NCBI RefSeq assembly: GCF_000340215.1
Contig: NW_006921534.1
Location: forward strand, 5,994,955-6,058,954
Direction: 5' to 3'
DNA from: Pseudocercospora fijiensis CIRAD86
Lineage: Eukaryota; Ascomycota; Dothideomycetes; Mycosphaerellales; Mycosphaerellaceae
DNA length: 64,000 nucleotides
Under the pieces are notes generated by a model. That model made no database searches and was not told where the DNA came from. It saw only the letters and a program-made list of their open reading frames with translations. The translations under genes and the position numbers were made by a program. Numbering within the stretch: the stretch's first letter is position 1; each line of letters opens with the position of its first letter. Shown one piece after another: positions 44,970 to 56,407 of the stretch.

Positions 44970-46675
44970 TGTAAGAAGGGTTATATTAGTAGGTAGATAG
45001 GGTAGTAGTAAATTAGTATAGTATTCGATAGAGATCTAGGAGGAGAGGGAGGAAGGTAGGAGAGTTACCCTAACGCTAAGCGCCAAGCCCTACCTAAGGC
45101 ACTAAGACCCTAGCTTTACTTAGCCTAGTTATATGCCAATTACGTGTAGCCTCTTTAGCCCTAATATACGCTTCCCTTCTAAAGGCCGCGCCCTCGTAGC
45201 CTGTCTATATTCTACGACCTCTATTGCCGCTAACTTAGCAAGTCTAATAAGCTGCTTAGCCCGCGCTAAATTAAACATACAATTACCGATTATATAACTA
45301 TATTAAACCTTACCTCTAATATAATACAATGTCTAACTCTAACTGCGCTATCCTTGCCTATAATAAAGTAATATATAACTACGAGAATTGAGGACCTTCG
45401 ACTAATTACAATACGAGCGCGTCTTCCCTACTATAATAGGTAGACGTACGAGGTATTGCAGCCCTGCCTCCGTTCTAAGTAATGTCGTTCCGAGTTCTTT
45501 GCGTCTACTCTAAAAGACCTAGCTATGTCCGCTTCCGAGGGTTTATTCTTATTATTACGAGGGCCATTATTGTTCGTAGTTTCGCTAGCCCTAATTAGTT
45601 AGGTTTAGTAGCCTTTAATTGTTAACCTTATCTTATCCTTTTAGAAAAAACACAGCTCGTCTAGTTTCTATAGGTAAAGGCTATTATAAGTGCAGTAGTA
45701 GAGGTTCGCCTCGCTTAAAGGGTTAGATAGATCGAGGAGTAACCTATTGTCCGCAAGATCGACCCCGGCTAGCTTAGCTCTATAGTTTTGCCCTTAGTTA
45801 GTCTATTAGTCGCTTAATCTTTTAGGCGGCTTAAAGTTTTAACTTAGCCTCAAAGTTTTAATTAAAGTTTTAATTAAAGGTGCCTTAGGCTCGTAGTATA
45901 GGTAAGGTTAACAATAGTAGCGACTAGGTAATGTTAATAATAGCGACGCTAGTCGTCTTAGCGCTAACTTTACCTTACTTTCGATCTCCTTCTTCGACTA
46001 ATAATATACTCCGTAATACCGTTACTAACATAGCCGCGCCGGCCGTACCGTTACAAGCGCGACGTCGTCTTCGCCGATCGCTTAGGCCTCGAGGCCTTAA
46101 TAGAATAAAGGAACAAGAGGGGGACCTAAATACTAGGAGAAGGGCCTCGTAGGGCGCGTTAGTAGAGAGATAGTTTCCTAAAAGAGCAGCGAATAGTTAA
46201 CGCGTTATAGCGCGCTTATTAACACTTAGTACGCGTTTACTATAGTAGTATAGTCTTATTGTCCTTTATTGCTAACAATTGCTTGCCTCTAATTAGTTAG
46301 CTAATAGCACCCTAGGGGTAGTATTATTCCTAGGCTTAGTAGCAACATTATAAGCTCTTAGCCTTCTTTATATTCTTTACGCTAGTCTAATACTTATCTA
46401 ATAACTCAGTTATATCCTCAAACGAGTCTTTAGCCTCCTATAAGTCCTATTTAGGTAAATAGCCTTACTATCTTAATAGGTACTCCTTCTTACCCCGTCT
46501 AGTCCGATGCTTTAGGATATATTCTATAGACTATAGCTCTTCGCTATTAGCTAGTATATCCTTAGATTCAGTAGGTGCTTTATCGCCTTCGCGCTAGTAG
46601 TATAGTTTAAGGAGGGAGATATAGAAGGTATTATAGATAGTATAATAAGGTAGAAGCTATAACTAGTAGGCCTAG
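44970..46675 (-). mobile_element. Gypsy family B copy B3, truncated
   Basis: Minus orientation. The 3' LTR is 44970-45166 (TGTAAGAAGGG...CTAATA, 197 bp), then polypurine complement, the 3' region with the 113-bp block (45674-45786), and the chromodomain (about 46640-46340 on the minus strand). It stops at 46675 where A2 begins. The rest of the element is not on the other side of A2. Confidence 0.8.
45674..45786 (-). repeat. 113-bp invariant block (B3 copy)
   Basis: Identical to the blocks in B1, B2 and B4. Confidence 0.85.
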
Positions 46676-47021
46676 TGTTACGGATCTGATTAGTCAGAGT
46701 CCTTATATAATCTTAGAGCGACGCTAAGACTAGTAGGCTAAGCTGTCGCTCTATCTTACTAGGAGCGATAGGAGCGGTCGAGAGCGATAGCGTCGCTTAC
46801 GTCGCTTACGACTATAGACAAGATGTCTCCTTTATATTTAGGAACGCCGGAATGCCCTTATAGCTCGAGGCGTTTAACTCATATTACCTACTTACTAATT
46901 AGAATTACCTTTATACTAATTATTCTGTCTCTGCCTCCCGCTTGTATTAGCCTCTCTAAAGAAGCCTCGGCTTATACGTAATAAGAAGTCACTTAACGAT
47001 CTGTCGCGAGTAACCGTAACA
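46676..47021 (+). repeat. A2 5' LTR
   Basis: 346 bp, TGTTACGG...CCGTAACA, both termini unmutated. Confidence 0.92.
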
Positions 47022-47039
47022 CTTTAAACGCCCTTAGGA

Positions 47040-50000
47040 TAAGTGCCTTATTATAAGTCGGAAGGGGAACTCCCGCCCCTAGCGAGATAGGCAGTACTCG
47101 ACGTACTACCTCTAGTGCTAGCAATACACTAGGAACCTATACCGGAAACGATTCTCTTAAGATCGGAAAGCTAGACTTTTATTACGGCGACCGAGACAAG
47201 TTCGATACCTAGGTTAGCTAGATAGATATATATTTCATATTTAACTAGGTTTAAGATAACTTAAAGCTAGTCTTCGTAACGACGTTTATACGAGGCAGGG
47301 CTTAGTATTAGGTTAAACTATTTCTTAGGACCTATCTAGATAGTAACGGGACCGACAATTCGGATAGAATCTTCGCAAGCTACGAAAATCTTAAGCGTAC
47401 GATAAAGAAGGTCTTTAGATCTTCTAACGAAGTTGCTACCGCAGTTAGGGTTATCTAACATTTGACTTAGAAGGGGTTATATACCGATTACGCCGCTAAA
47501 TTTTAGGAATACGCCTAACTTACGGATTAGGACGACGAAGCTCTTATAATAATATATCGGCGAGGTCTTAAGGATAACGTTAAAGACGAGCTTATACGCG
47601 ACGGTAGAAAAATAGATAATATAGGAACATTAGTTAAGGTTACGATCGATCTCGACGATAGGCTCTACGAACGAGCTTTAGAACGACGTTACGATTCTAA
47701 GACTTCTAGAAAAGCTAGTTATACTCCTAGATACGATAATAGACGAAACTACAGTACCTACGATAAACTAAAAGGGAACAACTACTACGGTACGCAACTA
47801 ATAGAGCTAGACGCTACCTAGAAGGGTCGAGCAATTAAAGGAAGAAAAGGCAAGAGTTCGCCTAAGAAAGTAGGAAGATTGACTTGCTATACGTATAGTA
47901 AGGAAGGCTATATAGTACGGAACTGCCGCGGTAAGAATATAGTACGACGCGAACAGTTCAATATAATATAACGAAAGGACTCGGGCAGAGAAGGCTACCG
48001 AATAGTAGTAGAGCTATACTCTATTAATAACGCGCCGAGGACCTACGTAGAGGTCGTAAAGAAAGAGCTACGACAAATCTATATAATAGCACGACGATAA
48101 GAACCCGTATATAGAACCCTTTACTAGAGATTCTATTACGACGACTAATGCCAAATTCATTATTCTACTAAAGTAGAAGCAGGATTTTTCCCTTAGATTA
48201 GGCGACTCGTACGAGAAGATACGAAATCCTAGTTAGAAGAAGAAACGATTAATAAATCTTACTTAGATACCGACGATAAAGAAAACTAAGATCCGGAAGC
48301 TTTATTCCCTCCCGGGGAGGAGTTAGGAGCTATCCTAGAAGTACCGGAGTCCCCTTAGTAAGAGGAGGAATAGTAAGAAGATTTAGAAGGAAGTCTAGAT
48401 ACCGAGGAAGAAACTACGAATAAAGAAAGTAAAGACGAATTCGGGATTAACGACGATACGATCCTTACATTTACAATAGATATACCTATAGCAGCGCGAA
48501 CAATCGCCTTATATCTAGTATATAAATACGAGGAAATGTTTCTAAAGGTTAACGGACAACGGAGGGTCGATCCTATCTAATTTGATTATTTCTAGATAAG
48601 CTTACGGGCAAAATTCTAGAATCACCCCCGGATACCTATAGACTATACGTACTATAACTTTATTACGGAGCGAGTACCGATAGGAAGTATAATTACGCCC
48701 TACGGATACGTCCTACCCGACGAAAGGACGATTATTACTTAAGATATACGTTAGACGGTCTAGCGATTAAATTAGCAATACCGAAAGGCTATAGTAGCGT
48801 AGGGACAAGATATATACAACGATACCCTCGAGGAAAAATTATATACCGAAGAAGCACGAACGGTAAGACTACGGATCCGTAACTAGTTAGAACAACGTTA
48901 GGCTACTAATTAGTTAGGAAACGGACCAACTCTCTAGATTAGAGCGTTCTAAGAGAGTTCCTTAATACCGAAAGCGCTTAAGTATTAATAGCAGTCTTCC
49001 GTATAAAAGTTATCGTTAACGGGTACCCGACGAGTGCATTAATAGATTCCGGAGCGAGCGGGAACTTTGCCTCCGAATTATTCGTTAAAAGCCGAGGGAT
49101 CGCAACCCGAAGTAGAAGAGAAGGAGCGTATAAACTTATAGCAGTAGATAGGTTACCGCTACCTAGTATAGAACGAGAAACGATACCGTTACTACTAGCT
49201 ATCCAATAGTACTACGAGGAGATTGTCTTAAATATTACTAATATAGCTAGTTATAACATTGTATTAAGTATACCTTAGTTAAGAAAGTATAACCCGGTCG
49301 TAGACTAGAGAAAAGGAGTACTTATATTTAAGGAATGCGACTATATAATCGGCATTCAACCTATATAGCGGCAGCGTTCGTAGGCAGATAAGATTAACAA
49401 ACGTAGGGCGATTCGTAAGACGTTTACGTCGATAGGAATTACGGAGAACCGTATTCAACCCGGATCGATACTACCGTTAGGTTAGGAGGGTTATAACAAT
49501 AATTACGGGAAGGATAGAAGTTATATACTATCGAAGAATAAAACTAGAATCTCGGACCTAGACATTCCTAAAGAGTATAGTAAGTAGAAGCGACTCTTTA
49601 AAGAGGAGAGAGGCAAGGTAGCCTTACCTAAACACTAACTATAGGATTATAAAATACACTTATAGCCTAGGAAAGAGCCTCTATAGGGACCCTTATACGC
49701 AATGTCTAAGAAAGAGCTTAAAACCCTAGATAAGTAGCTAAAAGAGAAATTAGAAAAAGGCTAGATACGGAAGTCGATATCCTCGGCAGCCTTACTAGTA
49801 ATGTTCGTTCCGAAAGCCGGATTAGACGAAGGACGGCTAGTAGTCGATTTTAGACGACTTAACGACATTACAATTAAGAATCGGTACCTACTACCGAACA
49901 TCGAAGAAATGCAAGACCGATTAACTAGATTAGACTAGTATACGAAGATTAACCTACGCGATGCGTTTTATACAATACGTATAGCAGCTAGATACGAATA

Positions 50001-52374
50001 GATAATAGCATTCCGAATAAGATATAGGCTTTACGAATTCTTAGTTATGCCTATAGGACTTACAAATGCCCTAGCGTTATATTAAGACCTTGTAAACGAA
50101 GTCCTCCGAGACCTTCTAGATATATACGTTATCGTATATATAGACGATATCTTAGTCTATACTAAAGGAGCTCTCGCGGACTATATACGAATAGTGTAGG
50201 ACGTCTTTAAACGATTTACTTAAGTAGGATTTAAGACTGTACCTAAGAAATGCGAATTCTATAAGAAGGAAGTTAAATTCCTAGGATTTATTATTAGTAC
50301 TATAGGAATCAGGATCGATCTAGAAAAAACTAAGTTAATACAGGAATGGCTAACGCCTATATACGTTAAAGACGTACAATTATTCCTAGGATTAGCTAAC
50401 TATAATAGGAAATTCATCGAGGGCTATTCTAAGATAGCGGCACCCCTTACGGAGCTTATAAAGAAAGACAAGAAATAGAACTAGAGCACGAAGGAAGACG
50501 AAGCGTTTAGGTAGCTAAAGAAGCAATACGTTTCTACGCTAACGCTACGATTATTCGATAGGAGTAAGGCGGTCTAGATAGAAACAGACGCGTCGGATAG
50601 GGCTATAGGAGCATACCTTATATAGGAGTATAACGGGAAACGATACCCGGTAGCCTATTACTCGAGAAAGATATTACCCGCGGAATAGAACTACGATATC
50701 TATAATAAGGAGCTACTTGCAATAGTTGTATTACTACAATACTAGCGAGTATACGCGGAAGGAGTACTAAGTCTTACGATTCTTTCTAATTATAAGAATC
50801 TAACTTACTTCACTACGACTAAAGTACTAACCCGAAGATAGGCCCGCTAGTCGGAGCTACTAGGGCAGTATAAGTTCGAAATCCGCTATACCCTAGGACG
50901 CGAGAACGGACGAGCCGACGCACTAAGCCGCCGTAGCGACTATATAGAGGGTTACGAACTAGTATAGTAGCAGATATTAAAAGCAAACTAAGACGGAAGC
51001 CTTAGTATTAATACAAAAGAATTCAACTACATTATACGAGTTCTTTAGGATATAGAAGAACAGTTTCTAATCGAATACGGGAAATACTAAGTACCTAAGG
51101 AACGAGTTACGGAGTATATACGATAATACTACGACGGACTAGAAAATGGACACCCTAGAGTTTTAAAAACAATAGAACTAGTTAAGCGAAGCTTCGGATT
51201 CCTATATATACGACAACGAGTTCTAGAATATATTAAGAAATGTCTACAATGTTAGCGTAACAAGGCTAATAGACACGCTAGATATAGATATATCTAATTT
51301 AGGACGCTACTAGATAAACTATAGGACGAGGTTATAATAGACTTTATTACGAAACTACCGAAGTCTAAGGATCCGGTTATAGGATATAGCTACGATATAA
51401 TACTTATTATAGTCGATAGGCTTACGAAATACGTACACTTCATTCCTACTAACGAAGCAAGTATAGTAGAGCAACTCGGATACCTCGTACTAGATAGACT
51501 TATACGATACTACGGATTTCCAAAGACCTATATTACGGATAGAGACAAGCTCTTTACGTTAAACTACTAGAAGACGCTTATAGCGACGCTTAGAATTAAG
51601 TATAAGCTATCAACGGTATACTATCTATAGATAGACGGCTAAACGGAAGTTAAGAATTAGGCCTTAGAGGTATACTTACGGTACTACGTTAATTACGTAT
51701 AAAACAATTAGGCATCGCTATTGCCTATAGTACAACTTGTACTAAACAACTAACAATCTAAGACTACGAAAGAGATACTATTCTTCGCTAATTTTAGGAA
51801 ACATCCGTAGCTATTCGGGGAATAGTATTTATAGCATCTATACGCGGATAAAGCGATAGTCGCTTTAGAAGACTTAAAGTAGGTATATAAAGAATTGCAA
51901 AGGGCAATTGCCGAGTCTTAAGAAAAGATTACGGGACTATATAATGCTAAACGAAAAATAGCACCTTAGCTAAAAAAGGGGGATAAGGTCTACCTCCTAA
52001 CAAAGAATCTAAAAACCCGGAGATCGACTAAGAAACTAGACTACGTTAAAGTCGGGCTATTTCTAATTAATGAGCCTAAAGGACTAGTTAATTACCGACT
52101 CAAACTACCGGACGACGCGAAAATCTACCTAGTATTCTATATCTCTATACTAGAACCTATAGACGCCGAAACACCGTATTAAGAAACATTTTACTTCTAA
52201 CCTAAGGAAGAAAATAAGTTTAAAGTCGAAAAGATCCTAGATTAGCAAGGTTAGAAATACTTTATTAAATAGAAAGGATACCCACATTTAGAAAACACCT
52301 AGGAACTAAAAGAAAACCTGCAGAACTGTTAGCAGATAATCAAAAAATTTTAAAACCGAACAAAAAAGAAATAA
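47040..52374 (+). pseudogene. Gag-pol remnant of A2
   Basis: Plus frame with RIP-type stops. Gag spans about 47040-48570 and has a decayed zinc knuckle near 47890 (TCYTYSKEGYIVRNC, with Cys and His both changed to Tyr). Protease shows ALIDSGASGNFAS (about 49036-49075). Reverse transcriptase shows VVDFRRLNDITIKNRYLLP (about 49840-49900) and VYIDDIL (50134-50154). RNase H begins ETDASDRAIGAYL (about 50582). Integrase has DRLTKYVHFIPTNEAS and ITDRDKLF (about 51410-51560). A chromodomain, FKVEKILD...KGYPHLENT, lies at about 52220-52310. The natural stop is TAA 52372-52374; the TAA at 52351 is CAA in A1. Confidence 0.88.
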
Positions 52375-52504
52375 CTAGTATAGCTCGAGGAGCGGGGACT
52401 CTAATAGCGTACCTAGCAACTATGTCTTTTGTAGCTAAGAATCATACTACTAGACTAACTAGCTAGAAGATAAAATAGATAGGAAACATTGAAAATATAT
52501 ACCT

Positions 52505-53128
52505 TTAGGATACTAGACTCTCGGCACTCCTACTAGGAATTTTAGAGGTAGGCTAGGACGTCCTATCTAGACGACTCTAGTTATAAGGCGACATCTATAA
52601 TCGGCTATCTAGGGGAAACGGCTTGTTAGTAGGCAACGAGAATATTATCGGCTCTATAGGCGAAGAGCCTAGCTCTCTTTCGAGCTCCTCCGCCTATTAA
52701 ATAGAGGCTTCCTCTACCTTAAGAGCTTATACCTCCCGATCTTCCTTTATACGTAGCGACTTACGTAAGCGACGGACCTTTACGCGATACTCGAAAAGCT
52801 TCCGCGTAAGAAGGTCCTCCTCCTCTTTAGCCGCTTCGAGATCTTTAGCTATCTTTAGGCGCGCCTTCCGGATTTTTTTATACTCTATACGAGTAACTTA
52901 TATATTATAGGACTAGCCGTATAGGGCGTACTCGGAGTAGCGACCGGAACGGAGATCGACTTTATAGGATTTATCGGCCTATTCGTAATAAAAATAGCGG
53001 ATCGGTATTTCGAGGCAGTCGGTAAGGATGTTATTTACGATATTTTCTTTACGCTAACGAAAAGACAAGTCCTTTAATAACTTTAGTATAGCAAAGAAGT
53101 TAGAATTAGAAAGTTCTAGAATAAGGGA
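52505..53128 (-). pseudogene. Antisense Cys/coiled-coil ORF of family A (A2 copy)
   Basis: Same 208-codon frame as in A1 and A3, on the strand opposite to gag-pol, with no indel. Here the CxxC after RSGR is changed to YxxY by G-to-A changes, consistent with RIP decay of a once-coding frame. Confidence 0.55.
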
Positions 53129-53153
53129 CTATCCCGCTTAAGGAGGGGGATAG

Positions 53154-53499
53154 TATTACGGATCTAATTAGTTAGAGTCCTTATATAATCTTAGAGCGAC
53201 GCTAAGACTAGTAGGCTAAGCTATCGCTCTATCTTACTAGGAGCGATAGGAGCGGTCGAGAGCGATAGCGTCGCTTACGTCGCTTACGACTATAGACAAG
53301 ATGTCTCCTTTATATTTAGGAACGCCGGAATGCCCTTATAGCTTAAGGCGTTTAACTTATATTACCTACTTACTAATTGGAATTACCTTTATACCAATTA
53401 TTCTATCTCTGCCTCCCGCTTATATTAGCCTCTCTAAAGAAGCCTCGGCTTGCACGTAATAAGAAGTTACTTAACGATCTGTCGCGAGTAACCGTAACA
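53154..53499 (+). repeat. A2 3' LTR
   Basis: 346 bp, from TATTACGG (RIP form) to CCGTAACA. Confidence 0.92.
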
Positions 53500-53639
53500 C
53501 CTCCGTATCCGCAAACACCCCTCGCCTAATAGTAAAACAAGGCCCAAACTCGCACCGAGGTATATTAGCCCTTTCCGTATCCGAGAACCTAGGGGTACCT
53601 AGGCCTATTAGTTATAGCTTCTACCTTATTACACTATCT

Positions 53640-53930
53640 ATAATACCTTCTATGTATCCCTCCTTAAGCCGTACTACCTACGCGAAGGGGATGAAGCACC
53701 TACTAAATCCGAGGACATACTAGCTAATAGTAAAGAGCTATAGTCTATAGAACGTATTCTAAAGCACCGGACTAGGTAAGGCAAGAAGGAGTACCTATTA
53801 AGATAGCAAGGCTATTTACCTAAATAGGACTTATAGGAAGCTAAAGGTTCCTTTAAGGATATAACTAAGTTGTTAGATAAATATTAGACTAGTGTGAAGA
53901 ACAAGAAGAAGGCTAAGGGCCTATAATGTC
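53640..53930 (+). pseudogene. Decayed integrase C terminus with chromodomain (B4)
   Basis: Frame reads VSLLKPYYLREGD, SEDILANSKEL*SIERIL, and KKEYLLR*QGYLPK, like B1, with TAG at Gln or Trp positions. It ends near 53930. Confidence 0.65.
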
Positions 53931-54245
53931 GCCTAGGAACAATGCTACCCCCGGGGTACTATTAGCTAACTAATTAGAGACAAGCAACTATTAGCAACAA
54001 AGGACAATAAGACTATACTAGGCGTACTACGACGCGTTAATCAATCAATCGCATGCTCTTTTAAGGGCTCTACCTCTTTACTAATGCGCCCTATAAGGCC
54101 CTTCTCCTAGTATTTAAGTCCCCCTCTTATTCCCTTATTCTATCGAGGCCTTAAGGCCTAGGCGATCTACGAGGACGGCGCGCGCGCGAATAGCGATAGA
54201 AACGATAACGACGGCGCGGCCGGCGCGGCTATATTAGTAACGGTA

Positions 54246-54446
54246 TTGCGGAGTATATTGTTAGTCGAAGAAGGAAATCGAAAGCAAGGTAAAGTTAGCG
54301 CTAAGACGACTAGCGCCGCTATTATTAACATTACTTACTATTGCCGCTACGCCTATAGACACAACCTTACCTGCACTACGAGCCTAAGGTACCTTAATCA
54401 AAACTTTAATCAAAACTTTAAGCCGCTTAAAAGATTGAGCGACTAA
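54246..54446 (+). pseudogene. Short open frame in the 3' region of family B
   Basis: A 66-residue open frame (LVEEGNRKQGKVSAKTTSAA, then Asn/Tyr-rich sequence). It begins with ATTG context rather than a clear ATG start; the nominal start is not canonical. A similar frame is readable in B1 near 2400-2520. It may be part of an accessory ORF of family B or chance. Low confidence. Confidence 0.2.
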
Positions 54447-54470
54447 TAGACTAACTAACTAAGGGCAAAA

Positions 54471-54583
54471 ACTATAGAGCTAAGCTAGCCGGGGTCGATC
54501 TTGCGGACAATAGGTTACTCCTCGATCTATCTAACCCTTTAAGCGAGGCGAACCTCTACTACTGCACTTATAATAGCCTTTAC
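54471..54583 (+). repeat. 113-bp invariant block (B4 copy)
   Basis: Identical to the B1, B2 and B3 blocks. Confidence 0.85.
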
Positions 54584-55209
54584 TTATAGAAACTAGACGA
54601 GCTGTGTTTTTTGAAAAGATAAGATAAGATTGACACTTAAAGGCTACTAAACCTAGCTAATTAGGGCTAGCGAAACTACGAACAATAAGAACAATAACCC
54701 TCGGAAACGGACAAACCCTCGGAAGCGGACATTGCTAAGTCTTTTAAGAGTAGACGCAAAGAACTCGATACGACATTACTTAGAACGGAGGCAGTGCTGC
54801 AATACCTCGTACGTCTACCTATTATAGTAGGGAAGACGCGCTCGTATTGTAATTAGTCGAAGGCCTTCAATTCTTATAGATATATATCACTTTATAGTTT
54901 ATTGTATATAGAGATAGCGCAGTTGGAGTTGTATATTGTATTGTTAGAGGTAAGGTTTGATATAGTTACATAATCAGGTAGTTGTACGTTTAATTTAGCG
55001 CGGACTAAGCGGCTTATTAGGCCTACTAAGTTAGTAGTAATAGAGGTTGAGACTAGAACAAAAACCGGCTACGAGGGCGCGGCCTTTAGAAGGGAAGCGT
55101 ATGTTAGGACTAAAGAGGTTATACGTAATTGGTATGTAACCGGGCTCGAGTAAAGCTAGGGTCTCGATGCCTTAGGCAGGACTTAGCGCTTGGCGTTAGG
55201 CCAACTAGC

Positions 55210-55554
55210 TGTTACGGTTACTCGCGACAGATCGTTAAGTAACTTCTTATTACGTACAAGCCGAGGCTTCTTTAGAGAGGCTAATATAAGCGGGAGGTAG
55301 AGATAGAATAATTGGTATAAAGGTAATTCCAATTAGTAAGTAGGTAATATAAGTTAACGCCTCGAGCTATAAGGGTATTCCGGCGTTCCTAAATATAAAG
55401 GAGACATCTTGTCTATAGTCGTAAGCGACGTAAGCGACGCTATCGCTCTCGACCGCTCCTATCGCTCTTAGTAAGATAGAGCGATAGCTTAGCCTACTAG
55501 TCTTAGCGTCGCTCTAAGATTATATAAGGACTCTAACTAATTAGATCCGTAACA
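55210..55554 (-). repeat. A3 LTR, left (3' LTR)
   Basis: 345 bp, TGTTACGG...CCGTAACA, with termini unmutated. One base shorter than the other family A LTRs. Confidence 0.93.
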
Positions 55555-55579
55555 CTATCCCCTTCCTTAAGCGGGATAG

Positions 55580-56203
55580 TCCCTTATTCCGGAACTTTCT
55601 AATTCTAACTTCTTTACTATACTAAAGTTATTAAAGGACTTGTCTTCTCGTTAGCGTAAGGAAAATATCGCAAATAATATCCTTACCGACTGCCTCGAAA
55701 TACCGATCCGCTGTTTTTATTACGAATAGGCCGATAAATCCTACAAAGTCGATCTCCGTTCCGGTCGCTGCTCCGAGTGCGCCCTATACGGCTAGTCCTA
55801 TAATATACAAGTTACTCGTATAGAGTATAAAAAAATCCGGAAGGCGCGCCTAAAGATAGCTAAAGATCTCGAAGCGGCCGAAGAGGAGGAGGACCTTCTT
55901 ATACGGAAGCTTTTCGAGTATCGCGTAAAGGTCCGTCGCTTACGCAAGTCGCTATATATAAAGGAAGATCGGGAGGTATAAGCTCTTAAGGTAGAGGAAG
56001 CCTCTATTTAATAGGCGGAGGAGCTCGAAAGAGAGCTAGGCTCTTCGCCTATAGAGCCGATAATATTCTCGTTGCCTACTAACGAGCCGTTTCCCCTAGA
56101 TAGCCGATTATAGATATCGCCTTATAACTAGAGTCGTCTAGATAGGACGTCCTAGCCTACCTCTAAAATTCCTAGTAGAAGTGCCGAGAGTCTAGTATCC
56201 TAA
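55580..56203 (+). pseudogene. Antisense Cys/coiled-coil ORF of family A (A3 copy, least mutated Cys)
   Basis: 208 codons opposite to gag-pol. The readable order is a hydrophobic LKLLKDL region, NNILTDCLEIPIRCF, DLRSGRCSECALYG, charged coiled coil (EAAEEEEDLLIRKLFEY), and a Ser/Thr/Pro-rich tail. One more Cys (IRCF) survives here than in A1, where it is Tyr. All stops are TAG/TAA at sites consistent with RIP. Confidence 0.55.
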
Positions 56204-56330
56204 AGGTATATATTTTTAATGTTTCCTATCTATTTCATCTTCTAGCTAGTTAGTCTAGTAGTATAATTCTTAGCTATAAAAGACATAGTTGCTAGGTACG
56301 CTATTAGAGTCCCCGCTCCTCGAGCTACAC

Positions 56331-56404
56331 TGCCCTAGGTCGTTAAGAACTCTAAGGCGCTATAATCGATAGGGTCTAAGAGGTCGTAGGTTTAATTCCT
56401 ATAC
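56331..56404 (+). other. 74-bp tRNA-like insertion in A3
   Basis: Counterpart of 17932-18005, same length and position, 3 bp beyond the pol stop (56408-56410, minus). It begins TGCCCTAGGTCG. The B-box-like GGTTTAATTCC is unchanged. Confidence 0.4.
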
Positions 56405-56407
56405 TAG

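Larger units (their letters stand above)
46676..53499 (+). mobile_element. Gypsy chromovirus family A copy A2, RIP-inactivated
   Basis: A 6824-bp element, plus orientation, with LTRs 46676-47021 and 53154-53499 (346 bp each). A polypurine tract, AAGGAGGGGGATAG, ends at 53153. It lacks the 74-bp tRNA-like insertion of A1 and A3. Its flanks do not form a matching TSD (CCTAG on the left, CCTCC on the right), and family B lies on both sides in opposite orientations. Confidence 0.92.
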
